From Ypsolopha sequella (lineage: Eukaryota > Arthropoda > Insecta > Lepidoptera > Ypsolophidae), in assembly GCA_934047225.1 (NCBI GenBank), contig OW203986.1, forward strand, positions 25,981,221 to 26,045,220: a stretch of DNA of 64,000 nucleotides, read 5' to 3'. Each line of letters begins with the position of its first letter. Within the stretch, counting starts at the first letter, position 1. Made by a program: the position numbers and the translations under genes. This document shows, piece by piece, positions 1-10,201 of the stretch. A model generated the notes under the pieces. It ran no database searches. It saw nothing but the letters and a program-made list of their open reading frames with translations, and had not been told where the DNA came from.

Positions 1-256
1 TTGGTATATTATTTAACTCCTAAGGATCTGAAACTGGTCAAGAGTGATACAGTCTCTTAGCTTGAAATTTTGGGTTCTAAGAACAAATGGTTTAGAAGAA
101 GAAGAAGAAAGAGAAGAAGAGAGGGTGTTAGCAGCCGGATTGTTAAAAACCGACCTTTTTCTAATTGGTCGAAACTTAAAACAGAAAATAGTCGAAACAG
201 TTGAAACGGAACACTTGAACACTTGAACTAAATAGTTATACAACAAAACCTTACTA

Positions 257-324
257 TGGAGGTACCACCATCTTCTCGCAACCCCCCCCCCCCCGAAGTT
301 ATTAGGGGGAGAGTAAGAGGACAG
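257..324 (+). repeat. Interspersed repeat fragment, family of 50,436-50,797
   Basis: The block beginning tggaggtaccaccatctt and ending gagtaagaggacag recurs almost unchanged at 50,467-50,530. Here it holds a long C run where the other copy has a short one. Only the part upstream of the 'caggcaaaa' segment is shared, so this copy is truncated. The longer copy suggests a non-LTR element 3' region. The family name is not known to me. Confidence 0.6.
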
Positions 325-1309
325 TCTTAAGGCGATTATCCCGGACAAAATGTGAAATTCGACATTTTAGAATTTCGAAGACGCTGCATCCTGTCGCTTT
401 AGAAAATTGCAGCTCTGCATAAACATACGTTGATCCTTATTCTAAGACCCCTTGGAATTCGTTTTTACATAATTCATCATTAAAAGCTATAATAAGCTTC
501 ACGCGTTACTACAAAGTCATAAAAATAAGAAACTGTTTATCATCAGTTTCTCACCAAATACGGGCTAAAATGCAGAAGACATCACATATTCAGGTATGGT
601 TCAAAGAAGTAAAGATTCCTATGAGATTCTTTTTTTATTCAATTTGTTTTAGAAGGAAAAAGCTTGAAAATAATTAATAGCGCCTGAAAAAAAAAATACC
701 AAAACAAGATCTAACGATTTTGATTATTGCTTTTAAATTTAATCAGGCACTTAGAGTCAAACGACACGCTCCCGTCACGCAAAAATAAAAAAATAAAATG
801 TCTTTATTTCGGGCAGTGAAAAACACATAGAAAGTGGAAAGAAAATTTTGGCTAATATCAGGTGTTTTTGTGGTAGTGTAGTGCATTTGACGATTCCGAT
901 TTTGTATAATATTTGTAAATATTCCCTTTTGTTTTGTTTTTGTGCAATAAGTGTAAGTGTAATGTATAGGTTAGGTTAGTTTGCTGTATCATTTATTAAA
1001 TAAATTAACATTGTAGAAGACAATAATAAATGGTAAATAACGGGTAATAAAAGAATAATAAAGTACTACGGTTCTGGTAAAGCCAAGCGAGTTTACCAAA
1101 ATAAAGGTCGACGACTCCTCGGTCTCAAATAGGCACAGAGCATAAAATATAATATTTACGTCAAAAATAAAATAAATCAAAATAAAAAACAAATAAAAGG
1201 CCAATAGAGGCAATATTATATATTTATTAAAGTATTACTCGCACATGTGATTATATTATAAACTTATGAACGAATAACTCTTTTCAAGTGCAACAACAAT
1301 AAAAAGATT
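325..1309. other. AT-rich DNA, nothing recognised
   Basis: No coding frame with protein-like composition, no inverted repeat and no family shared with the rest of the window was seen here. The open frames are short and follow AT-rich sequence. Confidence 0.5.
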
Positions 1310-1597
1310 TTATGCAACAAGGATTGAAGAATCACGTCGAGGTGCATAATTGAAAAACTGCAGAGACGCAACCACACGTGCATTTGTCCCAAGAGCTGCA
1401 GTTGATTTCATATAGTGCATTGTGTGCGCAAGACATTCGAAGGCAGCCAGAGACTCAAAGGATTTCTCTCCATTCTTCAGAGGGCTATTGACGGTCTCCA
1501 ATATCAATACGTAACTCGATGAGGACTGCTTGAAGCAGGCATATGGAACAGAACCCACACAATTATTGCTGCTCGTTTGATGGACTCTAATCTTGTG
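1310..1597 (-). pseudogene. Unidentified coding-like fragment (exon or element remnant)
   Basis: A minus-strand frame stays open for about 96 codons and ends in a TAA. It starts just after an AG (ctatatAG) that could be a splice acceptor or simply the edge of a decayed copy. The composition looks protein-like, unlike nearby random frames: it mixes Ala, Ser, Leu, Val and Cys and includes stretches such as VPYACFKQSSSSYVLILE and CLAHTMHYMKSTAALG. No ATG opens it. I do not recognise the family. It lies about 230 bp upstream of a PLE on the other strand and could be a host 3'-terminal exon, a captured gene piece or part of an unknown transposon. Confidence 0.35.
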
Positions 1598-1828
1598 CTA
1601 TATAGGTTACACTGTGTTCTTCTTACTGCTGTCTCAATTCAGCGTATCCACGTTTCAAAAACATCTTTAATTATTGTTATATGCTCCTTTGTGCATTTTT
1701 GACAAATACCAAAATCTTGATCATCTGTTACAGCCTTCTGTCAAAGTCAGTATAATTTTGATGAACATAAATACTCGCAACGTGCCAGTTAATCAAATTA
1801 GAACCTTCTTACTTAAATTTTAACGTAA

Positions 1829-2647
1829 ATGAAGGAAATCGTAAATAAAATAAAAAATTTAACAGCCAAACTTTCCCAATATTATACCCATTTACAATTT
1901 TTAAGAAAATGTTTGGAAATTGGTGCAGCACCGAAAGGGCTGATACCAAAAATTGCCCTGAGTGCAATACCACCAATAATCAGAAGCAACATGATTATGG
2001 TTAACTACATGAACGCCTTACACTCTACACACATGCTCTACATACAATATATACACCTCTGCACAGATCAGAAAAATAAGCTAGATGCACTTTTAAAAGT
2101 CAGCCTTATCGCCTTTCCTCATCTGTTTTTAAAAATACAAACGCTCCTCTCAAAAGCTACGAGAAATATCTCTCAGAAGCAAATCAAACCACAAATAAAA
2201 CTAAAAAATCTACAAAAATATTACAAACAAAACAACATTAATCTACCATTAAGATACCAACAAATAAATATTCCTGCAGATCTAAACCTAACTCCGATAG
2301 ACCTCTCTAACCCATTCTCCATTCCTCCACCTCCTCCGCCGGGATACTATATACATTATGATAAAACGCCCACCACTGACACTATAGTAAATCTATCTTC
2401 AGTTCAATTAACTCCTGAAGATAGAGCCGTGTTGAACAAAGGGCTATCATTTTGTCCCACAAAAAAACTTGACAAGATTAAATTGTTGAACGATTTCGTG
2501 AGATTCGGGCGCAAGCTAAAATGGAAACATTACTGGGAAACTAACCCACGTCACCATAATAACAATACACACGCAGCTCTACAAAAATTCAAACCACCAT
2601 CACCTAACGAACCACCACCACCACCACACACACGCCCGATCTCATAA
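1829..2647 (+). CDS. Penelope-like element N-terminal protein, truncated
   Basis: The frame encodes 272 residues from an ATG. Residues about 20-60 hold the PLE N-terminal motif type in which 'LQFLRKC' is followed by 'PKGLIPK'. Residues about 200-240 hold the conserved block just before the RT domain, here VLNKGLSFCPTKK followed by FVRFGRKLKWKHYW. In intact elements this region leads into a telomerase-related RT and then a GIY-YIG nuclease. Here the protein runs into a proline tract (about residues 255-268) and stops after PHTRPIS. Expected full length is roughly 700-850 residues, so about two thirds is gone. The Pro codons (ccaccacca) look like part of the deletion junction. Confidence 0.75.
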   Translation: MKEIVNKIKNLTAKLSQYYTHLQFLRKCLEIGAAPKGLIPKIALSAIPPIIRSNMIMVNYMNALHSTHMLYIQYIHLCTDQKNKLDALLKVSLIAFPHLFLKIQTLLSKATRNISQKQIKPQIKLKNLQKYYKQNNINLPLRYQQINIPADLNLTPIDLSNPFSIPPPPPPGYYIHYDKTPTTDTIVNLSSVQLTPEDRAVLNKGLSFCPTKKLDKIKLLNDFVRFGRKLKWKHYWETNPRHHNNNTHAALQKFKPPSPNEPPPPPHTRPIS

Positions 2648-2792
2648 TCAAACCTTCAATAACTGCTTCACCGTTCGCGTCATTAAATCATTTCACCCTC
2701 CACTAACTGACATTGACCTTAGGACCTGGGAGTCGTCCTACATCTGGTCACTTGGTGCCCACTACAACCATGGACTGAACAGAAAACACTAA
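2637..2792 (+). pseudogene. PLE GIY-YIG endonuclease C-terminal tail, out of frame
   Basis: In the +1 frame relative to the upstream ORF, 51 codons encode the end of the PLE endonuclease, including FNNCFTVRVIKSF, LTDIDLRTWESSYIWSLGAH and a terminal GLNRKH before TAA. The same block ends the copies at 9,341, 8,673 (minus) and 48,590. The catalytic GIY-YIG part is absent. Upstream and downstream pieces meet in a ccaccacacacac tract, consistent with microhomology-mediated loss of the RT core plus a one-base frame change. Confidence 0.7.
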
Positions 2793-3132
2793 CTGACAGA
2801 CAAACTAAACCACCCTCTCATCACTTCCATCACGCTCTTCCACACATATCCTGAATACCCCACCAACCACAGAAAACTCTCTGTCCCTTTCAGGGAACAC
2901 ATATACCAGAATTGGGATGGCATGAGAAAAATTTATGGTGGTGATTGTTGGCACTTGAAGGGCTTGTACATGTCCACAAAATTTTTAAAATTTTATAATT
3001 TTATTATTTGATAAAAAATTTGTGGACCAATACAAACAGGTTAGGTTAGTTAAGAAAAATATTGTCTTTTTTTTTATTTTTTTTATTTCTTTTCCTGTTT
3101 TTATTACTATGGTATATTTTTCTTTTTTAATA

Positions 3133-3175
3133 CTTGACTGATGACGGCCCACTAAGGGCCGAAATATATTTCAAG
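3133..3175 (+). ncRNA. Hammerhead-ribozyme-like motif of PLE (copy a)
   Basis: The order is stem I strand CTTGA, core CTGATGA, one C, stem II GGCCC / GGGCC closing a five-base loop, core GAAA, loop TATA, TT, then stem I strand TCAAG. This matches a type I hammerhead with a one-base-pair stem III (A15.1-U16.1) and cleavage expected after 3,170. This is the only copy here with the canonical A after CTGATG. The extra C before stem II departs from the textbook core. Hammerheads in Penelope-like elements are established; activity of this copy is inferred. Confidence 0.65.
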
Positions 3176-3342
3176 CTAAAAAAAATTATTTTATTTATTA
3201 ATTATATTTAAAGTAATATATGTATAATTACAAATCAATGATAAAATAGTATAATATGAATTCTAGGTAAAAGAAATACAAATTGTTAAGTTAATATTTT
3301 ATATGTATATTATTAAAATATTATATCTTTCATAGAAATTTA

Positions 3343-3735
3343 GGTGTCAGTAATGAATGACCATTCTGAAAAAGAAAATATATATGTCCTACTGAGAGGA
3401 CAAGATAATTTAAATGAAGAAATGGTAATGAGGGAGTACCTAAGTATCTAGCTGCTGAATCTTCATTCAGTAAAATATAAATCAATGCTTGATAACAGAA
3501 CTATTGAAACGTTAGAGGCTTTAATGATTATTTAGAATAATTTGTTTGTTTTTTAGCTTTTAAAGAAAATTGAGTGTCAGTAACGACCATCCTGACAAAG
3601 AAAACATAAATGTCATACTGAGTGGACAAGATAACGTTGTGCCGTTCAGGGTCAAGGTCATTGTACTGCCAGAAGGACAAGTCAAATTTTCATACAAAAT
3701 ACGTACTGCAAGCAGGACAACATATTGATTTTGTC
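3343..3735 (+). repeat. Diverged direct duplication with a repeated aggacaag motif
   Basis: The stretch at 3,349-3,411 (gtgtcagtaa, then gaccattctg and gaggacaagataat) recurs at 3,571-3,632 with about 80 percent identity, an offset of about 220 bp. Two further looser copies of the 'tactg..agaaggacaa' core follow at about 3,662 and 3,703. Both main copies come after an AG and can be read as NDH-KENI-V-L-GQDN, but neither forms a long ORF. It may be a decayed duplicated exon or a simple repeat. Confidence 0.4.
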
Positions 3736-3930
3736 AGGACGTTTCGCACAAAAAACCCATCCTTCCAGAAGAGGAAATTTAAATATCTGCCTAACTTTGC
3801 CCGTTCAATTAGTCTTACTAAACAACCAATCAACCCAAATTTTGGATTTATTTACGTATATAACATGTGTTATTATTTTACTCTAATTAATGATTCTTTC
3901 GCTAAACTCATAAACTAAACATGAAAATCA

Positions 3931-5408
3931 GAGGTGCGATTGTGTAAGAAAATAGTCATGAAATCGTATTCATTTGATAGCTTAAAACTAATCATTTCAC
4001 TTGTCAAACGGCCAATTCGAATTGTCTATGGTATTCATAGATGATTTACGATTTGTATTGTTATTTTAGACAATGAGTGAATGATTTGTTAAGATTGACA
4101 GATAATTCGAATTGTCTAAGATTTTGTTAGTTCATCGCTAATGTCAAATGATTGCGGCGACTTGTTGTCTATGACAATCGTTTAACGGTAAGTGTTTTTG
4201 ATTATTTTTGAATAAAATTAGGTAAAACAATTTTTATTCTACCATTAAAATCAATAAATGATGTTCAATTAATTAAAATTGTGGAGCTTTTTAGTCAAAA
4301 CCCTTGGCTTTGGCACAGAAATGAGAATTGTTTTTTATATGAACACAGTTTGGGGTTATATTTTTGTAGGAAAGATATTATGAAAAGGTTTAGGGCAGTT
4401 CGGCCACAGATTAAAATATTTTTTCTTACTTTTTAGGGTTCCGTACCCAAAGGGTAACCAACGGGACCCTATTACTTACACTCCGCTGTCCGTCTGTCTG
4501 TCCGTCTGTCTGTCAACTGGCTGTATCTCATGAACCGTGATAGTAAGACAGTTGAAATTTTCACAGATGATGTATTTCTGTTGCCGCTATAACAACAAAT
4601 ACTAAAAAACAGAATAAAATAAATATTTAAGGGGGCTCCCATACAACAGACATGTTTTTTCGCTGTTTTTATATATAATGGTACGGAACCCTTCGTGCGC
4701 GAGTCCGACTCGCACTTGGCTGGTTTTTGTATTTTGGTTCGGTTGCTATTTCGTCATACTAATATAATAAAGAAACATACTATAAAATAAAACACCGACC
4801 GATTCAAAAATATTTTGCAGTTGCAGTTGACTTGACACTTGAATTGATTCGAAACTATGACGCGTTATTATAACTACAAAACTCGGACGAAGACAAATAA
4901 TACGATAAGATATAGCGCTGTCTCTTTCAGACATCACATCTAGTAAAAAAAGTAATCCCGTGTCAAGCTCTTCAACTACATATACTGTTGAGTAGTAGTA
5001 AACTTATGCCACCACCTGGGGTCGAGCAGCTGAAACTCGGTTTTCCTTCAATTGTTGCGTTTGGTTATACGAGTTGCATGGAGATAAGTTTCGATTGAAT
5101 TCTATGTTTTAAATTATAAAAATTAATTTTTGTGGTGGATTTAAAAAATGTAATCAAAAAGATCTATTATTTTTGTGTTTGACATAATTTTAAAGTAAAT
5201 AAATTATCAAATTTCATTTTACGTAGGTAGTACACAATAAAACGCAATTTCATTTCGCATTTTTTAAACCATCGGTCATTTCTAAACCTTCGGTTACTTT
5301 TCGGTCTTCATTTTATGGACAGTTTTACACAATTCGAATTTGCCCTACACGATCCTTGACAATGGTATAGATTTATCATCTATGACCAACCTTACACAAT
5401 CGCACCTC
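3931..5408. mobile_element. 1.48-kb non-autonomous TIR element
   Basis: An 18-bp perfect terminal inverted repeat bounds the block: GAGGTGCGATTGTGTAAG at 3,931-3,948 and its complement at 5,391-5,408. Subterminal sequence around 'attcgaattgt' also recurs inverted on both sides. No transposase frame is present, and no clear target-site duplication was seen. A 'gggttccgta' family repeat sits inside at 4,434-4,735. The superfamily is unassigned. Confidence 0.65.
4434..4735 (+). repeat. 'gggttccgta' lepidopteran repeat, compact copy
   Basis: The copy starts tttagggttccgtaccc, passes through a run of 'gtctgtccgtctg' units and the segment gctgtatctcatgaaccg, and ends in the self-complementary tail gcgcgagtccgactcgcact plus tggctgg. 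This family is very widespread in Lepidoptera. The hairpin-plus-fixed-end layout recalls non-autonomous Helitrons, but I cannot confirm that class. It is nested inside the 3,931-5,408 TIR element. Confidence 0.75.
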
Positions 5409-5523
5409 TTTACATTACCAGAATACGGACGCCTCACAGAATAAGGTTGCGGGAAGCGCGCGGGGCGACTCGCTTGCAAGTGCGCCGCGCAGCAAGAATA
5501 AGACGGCTATAGTTTTTTTCAAA

Positions 5524-5628
5524 TACAGACTGTTCACAGGTATTTTACCTCTGACAGCTGTTCTATGTCCAATACTTAAGAAACATTTTCGATCAGCCTA
5601 GAGGTAAAATAACTGTAAACGATCTGTA
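5524..5628. mobile_element. 105-bp hairpin MITE
   Basis: The inverted arms are TACAGACTGTTCACAG, continuing through TATTTTACCTC, and the complementary gaggtaaaataactgt ending gatctgta. They enclose about 45 bp. There is no coding capacity. Confidence 0.5.
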
Positions 5629-5676
5629 CCTATCGCGGCCGCGGCCACTAACTCAATGATTCCCTTAAACAAGCAC

Positions 5677-5712
5677 AACCCGGTGGCCCACAATACCTAG
5701 GACCGATTGATA
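5677..5712 (+). repeat. Fragment of the 50.4-kb repeat family
   Basis: The segment cggtggcccacaatacc followed by taggaccgattga matches the 'ggaggcccaccatacctggg' region of the longer copy at 50,436-50,797. It is a short relic next to a GC-rich cggccgcggcc patch. Confidence 0.45.
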
Positions 5713-6499
5713 GTGCAGTAAAATTCGGCATGTTTGCCATTTTCCGTTCGGTCGATCGATCAAAGAAATTGATCTTTCTTTTGGAAATTTTAGGTTAATT
5801 GAATTACTCTTATGCGCATCGATTAGCAATATATGCATACAAAAATACGAGTTTCTTTTCTTGGTTTGGATTCTCGTTAACCTTTCGCACGAATGAAATG
5901 CGTACGCAAATCTGCGTTCCTACATACTAAACTACACTTTTCTATGGTTAAATTGCCAGTCTATGCCTTTTGTAAGATGTCCATACAAAGCATTTTTCAC
6001 TTAATAGATTAGATCAGACTTAAATGTTACCATTCGTATGCTGTGTATGCTTCATGTTGGTTATAAACCAGTGTACTTACTGGCCTATTTGAACAAGACA
6101 AGGTCTAACCTAACTCTATGTTTGAAATTCAGCGGAATGCCTTAACCTGAAAGCTTTACACTGAAGTTTTTAACAAAAACCAAACTTGCTCTTTTGGAAC
6201 CCCCTTTTTGTTCATGAAAGGTTTACATTTTCCCCAACTGAAACATTAATTACTATTATATTTACACCTCACTAGCTCGAAAGGGGCTCTTTTGTTGCTT
6301 AAATCAGTGAGCAAAAGTCAATTTTGCTCACTCAGTGAAGAAAAAGAATCTGTGAATAGACATTTCGTATTTCATTGGCTCACGAAACGTTCAGCAAGGG
6401 AAAAAGGGATAGCAAACATCAGCATGGTGGATGTCTCTGTCACTATAAGGATTCCGTACACATTGGGAAACTATACACAGCCCTGCAGCTTGTCGGATA
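5713..6499. other. Intergenic DNA, nothing recognised
   Basis: No shared repeat, hairpin or convincing coding frame was seen. A frame opening at about 6,292 runs into the adjacent hAT MITE and is not considered real. Confidence 0.4.
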
Positions 6500-6507
6500 C
6501 TGTAGAC

Positions 6508-6918
6508 CAGGGGTCGGCAACCTTATGATATAGGAGGGCCACAAATGTTACCAGGGGATCAGCAAGGGCCGCATCTCATTTTTGTGTTAAAATAAATATC
6601 ATATTTATTGTAGTTTTAAACATTTTAAGTATTAATTATTAAAATAATTAATGCGATTCTTGCGACTGCATTTGACATCCAAGTTTTCGTATTTCGCTTG
6701 CATTTTAAATGCTTAAATGCGCAGTATTGCGTCTAATTGTGCATTCTTTAACCGAAAACAATGCTTGCTTTTTGGATAGTTCAGAATGGAAAACATCTGC
6801 TGAAGCTGCTCACACAAATATGTACTACCAAATATAATTATCATGAAGTAGTTGCGGGCCGTACCAAAGCGGTTCACGGGCCGCATGCGGCCCGCGGGCC
6901 GCCGGTTGCCGACGCCTG
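6508..6918. mobile_element. hAT-type MITE (411 bp) with perfect target duplication
   Basis: The ends are CAGGGGTCGGCAACC and GGTTGCCGACGCCTG, a 15-bp TIR with one mismatch. Both sides carry the 8-bp target duplication CTGTAGAC (6,500-6,507 and 6,919-6,926). An 8-bp duplication and a CAGGGGT-type start fit hAT elements. The interior is AT-rich and non-coding apart from GC-rich 'gggccg' segments near the ends. Open frames crossing it are chance products. Confidence 0.9.
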
Positions 6919-6926
6919 CTGTAGAC

Positions 6927-8293
6927 AAGGTAAACCTCTCGTAATTTTGTGTATAGCATGCATGTATGGAATCTGTACCATAGACTATGGACTCCGTATA
7001 AAATAAATTAAAGAACTTCTACCGGAAACGGATGAAGTAAAACGCCCGCGTGATGATTGTGTTGATTTGCGTTTTCGATGAGATTTTCCGGTTTTTGACG
7101 TATTTTGGGATTCTATTAACATTCCTTACATTTTTTCATGTGCAATATACATATGGTGTATTATTATAAGAAAAAAAATCTTAAATTCCTATAAGTTCTT
7201 TCGAAAATCTTACATCTTGTATTTTCTCGCTTAGTGAGGGGAAAAGTTGTATGTGTCACACGACATCAAATTTATTTTGTTTCTTGTGCCTTTGAATCTC
7301 TCACCACGCTCTAGATTCTAACTAAGAATCACTCGTTACGCTCGTGATTCAATTATAGAATCCTTCGCTTGCTCGGGATTCAAACACGGCACTCACAACA
7401 AAAAAAAACTGCTCTCTTGTTGCACAAATAACTATTTTGTGACAGTGATTCGGACTCATGCTTCACAAACTTTTTGTTTTCCATTTGAAAAATGTTCATC
7501 TTTATTTATATTAAAAAGCACGTTAAGAGTATGACATAGCCAAAACAAAAACCAGTTCCGGGCGTGGCTTATTCTATTTTACGATAGCGCGCGGGGGGAA
7601 ATTCGTCCCGGTCTCTAAGCTCGCGTCACCATAGCAAAAATACGAATAGAGTGGACGAGGCAGGGTCAAAAGTAATACGTATTTTATTTTATCTAATTTA
7701 TTAGTGTATTTCGATCATCGTCACACGGCATTGATCCTACTTGCTATCACGTCGGGACGTAAATTTATTATGGTCGGCTAAAAGTGGTTTTTTGAGTGTT
7801 TGATTTATCAGTTGACCCTCGGAACATTTCAGACACTCCTTTAGAGATACATAATAATATTGTGACGGTTAATTGTCACCATTACCCATTCTTTAAAGAT
7901 TTTTCTCCCGTTGAGCTGGTTTTACACTTGCGGGAAAATAAATTGGACCAAAAATTTCCTTACAAAAATTTTTTACTAAAGTTGTTATTACAAAAAGTGG
8001 AAACTAACAAATATTCTCAGAAGGAATGCACCACGTCACTATCTATCTCACTGTAGCCTATATCAATTATGCCTCTCTCATTCAACCACGTTTAACTGCG
8101 TTACTATCTCATTCCAACTCATTTTAAATAGCGTCACTATTTATCTCACTCTAACGCGTGTTAAATGGCATTTCTAATGAACGACAAATATTTTTACTGC
8201 CCGCCACTCTTTCATTCTAAATTCTAATTATTTTAAAAAGTTTAGTTGCATAAATATATATATATCGCTTTATCGCGTATTATGTAAATAAAT
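6927..8293. other. Mostly unassigned DNA, with a short 'tacgctcg' motif cluster
   Basis: At 7,320-7,376 short phrases such as 'cactcgttacgctcgtgatt' and 'tccttcgcttgctcggg' recur. Similar wording occurs at 63,870-63,985, a style common in lepidopteran repeats. An 86-codon frame at 7,796-8,056 opens with TTG and contains DPRNISDTPLEIHNN and PVELVLHLREN. It lies just upstream of the PLE palindrome on the plus strand. I do not recognise it and rate it weakly. Confidence 0.3.
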
Positions 8294-8361
8294 ATTGAAA
8301 GTTGACCCTTAGTCTTTTAAATTATTATAATTACATAAGAAAACAGTTAAATTAAATTTTA

Positions 8362-8402
8362 GTGAGATATATTTCAGGCCACTCGGGCCCGGCATCAGTC
8401 AC
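8362..8402 (-). ncRNA. Hammerhead-ribozyme-like motif of PLE (copy b)
   Basis: On the minus strand the order is GTGA, CTGATGC, C, stem II GGGCC / GGCCT with one G-U pair, GAAA, TATA, TC, then TCAC. It is the mirror of copy c except for the stem II change, which keeps pairing. Cleavage would fall after the C preceding TCAC. Confidence 0.6.
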
Positions 8403-8672
8403 AATGAAGTATGAAAATATAACAGATAGGTAAAAAAATTAAAAAAATAATAAAAAATAAAAACTATTTACATTTAACCTATTTATAAGATATTAAAAGA
8501 GTCACATAGCGCCATCCCACCGCATCGATGCAGACTTTTCTGTTCTTAGTTATGTAGCGATGAGATGGGATGGCGCCACGCGGTGAATGCTGTTTATGCC
8601 AATCTATTTCGTGGAGGACCAAGCAGTTGGAGGGATGTGAGTGGGGAATTAAAACGGAATGATGACGACTGT

Positions 8673-8972
8673 TTAATGTTGCTTGTTTAAGCCTGGACCA
8701 TATTGTGCACCAAGCGACCATATGAACGAACTCTCCCACGTTCTCAGTTGAATGTCTGTTAGGGCTGGTATGAATGATTTTAGAATGCGGACTGTAAAAC
8801 ACTGATTAAATTTTGATTTGTGGAGACGAGTGTGTGTGGGGATGGGTAGTCTGTTGTTAGTTATGGAGTCAGATGTATGTCTGTGATGGTTCATTCTAAT
8901 ACTTAATGCGTTTTTCGTCTCACCCACATAGAATGCAGGGCAGTGCCTGCATTCTAGGATGTATATGCAGTT
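8673..8972 (-). pseudogene. PLE GIY-YIG endonuclease domain, left palindrome arm
   Basis: An intact minus-strand frame of 99 codons has no start codon of its own and begins NCIYILECRHCPAFYVGETK. This contains the 'IY' and 'YVGET' parts of a PLE GIY-YIG nuclease, followed by a conserved Arg (in SIRMNHHR), the HTSDS region and the C-terminal WESSFIWSLGA block. The zinc-finger Cys/His residues ECRHC are present. The RT part is missing. The protein is identical to that of the other arm. Confidence 0.75.
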
Positions 8973-9050
8973 ACAACAAGTTACAACAAGTTACAACAAG
9001 TAACTGCATATAACAACAAGTTACAACAAGTTACAACAAGTAACTGCATA
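8971..9050. repeat. Palindrome centre: ttacaacaag tandem repeats
   Basis: Six copies of the 10-mer gttacaacaa, in two blocks of three, are separated by taactgcatata. In the right-arm frame this 10-mer encodes the VTTSN residues just before NCIY, so the array expanded from PLE coding sequence at the inversion point. Confidence 0.75.
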
Positions 9051-9341
9051 TACATCCTAGAATGCAGGCACTGCCCTGCATTCTATGTGGGTGAGACGAA
9101 AAACGCATTAAGTATTAGAATGAACCATCACAGACATACATCTGACTCCATAACTAACAACAGACTACCCATCCCCACACACACTCGTCTCCACAAATCA
9201 AAATTTAATCAGTGTTTTACAGTCCGCATTCTAAAATCATTCATACCAGCCCTAACAGACATTCAACTGAGAACGTGGGAGAGTTCGTTCATATGGTCGC
9301 TTGGTGCACAATATGGTCCAGGCTTAAACAAGCAACATTAA
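9042..9341 (+). pseudogene. PLE GIY-YIG endonuclease domain, right palindrome arm
   Basis: This plus-strand twin of 8,673-8,972 encodes the same 99 residues, from NCIYILEC to GLNKQH and TAA. The GIY-YIG signature is degenerate in the usual PLE way: IY, then YVGET, then an Arg-containing helix. In the family this nuclease nicks target DNA for reverse transcription. With no RT attached it is a relic. An alternative 107-codon frame at 9,212-9,535 is an overlapping shadow. Confidence 0.75.
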
Positions 9342-9611
9342 ACAGTCGTCATCATTCCGTTTTAATTCCCCACTCACATCCCTCCAACTGCTTGGTCCTC
9401 CACGAAATAGATTGGCATAAACAGCATTCACCGCGTGGCGCCATCCCATCTCATCGCTACATAACTAAGAACAGAAAAGTCTGCATCGATGCGGTGGGAT
9501 GGCGCTATGTGACTCTTTTAATATCTTATAAATAGGTTAAATGTAAATAGTTTTTATTTTTTATTATTTTTTAAATTTTTTTACCTATCTGTTATATTTT
9601 CATACTTCATT

Positions 9612-9652
9612 GTGACTGATGCCGGGCCCGAGTGGCCCGAAATATATCTCAC
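9612..9652 (+). ncRNA. Hammerhead-ribozyme-like motif of PLE (copy c)
   Basis: The order is stem I GTGA / TCAC, core CTGATGC, C, stem II GGGCC / GGCCC closing CGAGT, GAAA, TATA, TC. Layout and spacing match the other copies. The C in place of A after CTGATG may weaken catalysis. Confidence 0.65.
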
Positions 9653-10201
9653 TAAAATTTAATTTAACTGTTTTCTTATGTAATTATAATAATTTAAAAG
9701 ACTAAGGGTCAACTTTCAATTATTTTAAAAAATACGCAGCTCCTTTGGTAGTAAAATAGCAATAACTTTTTTTTCAAAAGTAATACACAGAAATTGCCAG
9801 ATCATTTGAAAAACAATATTTGATGAGCCGTTATGTAAGACAATTTGCAAAACTAACATAGGACATTTTTTTTTCAGGGTGTGGTATCGAACTAACCTAA
9901 TTACAAAAAATTGCTCATAAATTGAGTTTTTATTTTTCTTCCTGATGTAACAGCATTTCAAGGTTTATTTTTGACTTTATCAATAGCATGACTATTCAGA
10001 GTTGCGCAACAAAAATTTTATTCTTAGAATTTAGAACTGGTTAGCTTTGACTCTCAAAAATCTATTCGAATTTATAAAAGTACCATCAACTCGAAGACTA
10101 TCTACTTTTTGCTGAGGTCATAATTTGATATTCTGGTCAGTCATGAGCTGGCCTACCAGCCTTCCAAGGGAAAGCGTTGACTTTTGGGACACCTGTTTAC
10201 C

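Larger units (their letters stand above)
1829..3240 (+). mobile_element. Penelope-like retroelement, RT core deleted
   Basis: The copy has a PLE N-terminal coding region, then a junction straight into the C-terminal GIY-YIG endonuclease tail, then a 3' UTR that ends in a hammerhead-like fold and an AT-rich tail. The whole reverse transcriptase palm and most of the endonuclease are missing, so it cannot move by itself. The 5' boundary is not defined: no PLE LTR-like repeat was found upstream. It is in the same family as the copies at 8.3-9.7 kb and 48.2-48.8 kb, judged from the endonuclease tail and the 3' hairpin. Confidence 0.75.
8294..9720. mobile_element. Head-to-head palindrome of two PLE 3' ends
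   Basis: Two arms of about 680 bp (8,294-8,973 minus, 9,042-9,720 plus) are nearly identical inverted copies of a PLE 3' segment: the GIY-YIG endonuclease half, the 3' UTR, a hammerhead-like motif and a tail. Differences are few, for example one stem-II base and the length of a T run. The 5' ends face each other across a 68-bp centre of ttacaacaag repeats. Both arms begin at the same codon region (just before the NCIYILEC motif), which points to a single duplication and inversion rather than two independent insertions. Confidence 0.85.

Noticed and set aside
7796..8056. 86-codon frame as the 5' part of the PLE
   Set aside because: It does not match the PLE N-terminal region at 1,829-2,647, and it lies beyond the 3' tail of the left palindrome arm.
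8479..8802. 107-codon frame, mirrored at 9,212-9,535
   Set aside because: It overlaps the PLE endonuclease frame in another register; the endonuclease frame carries the conserved motifs.
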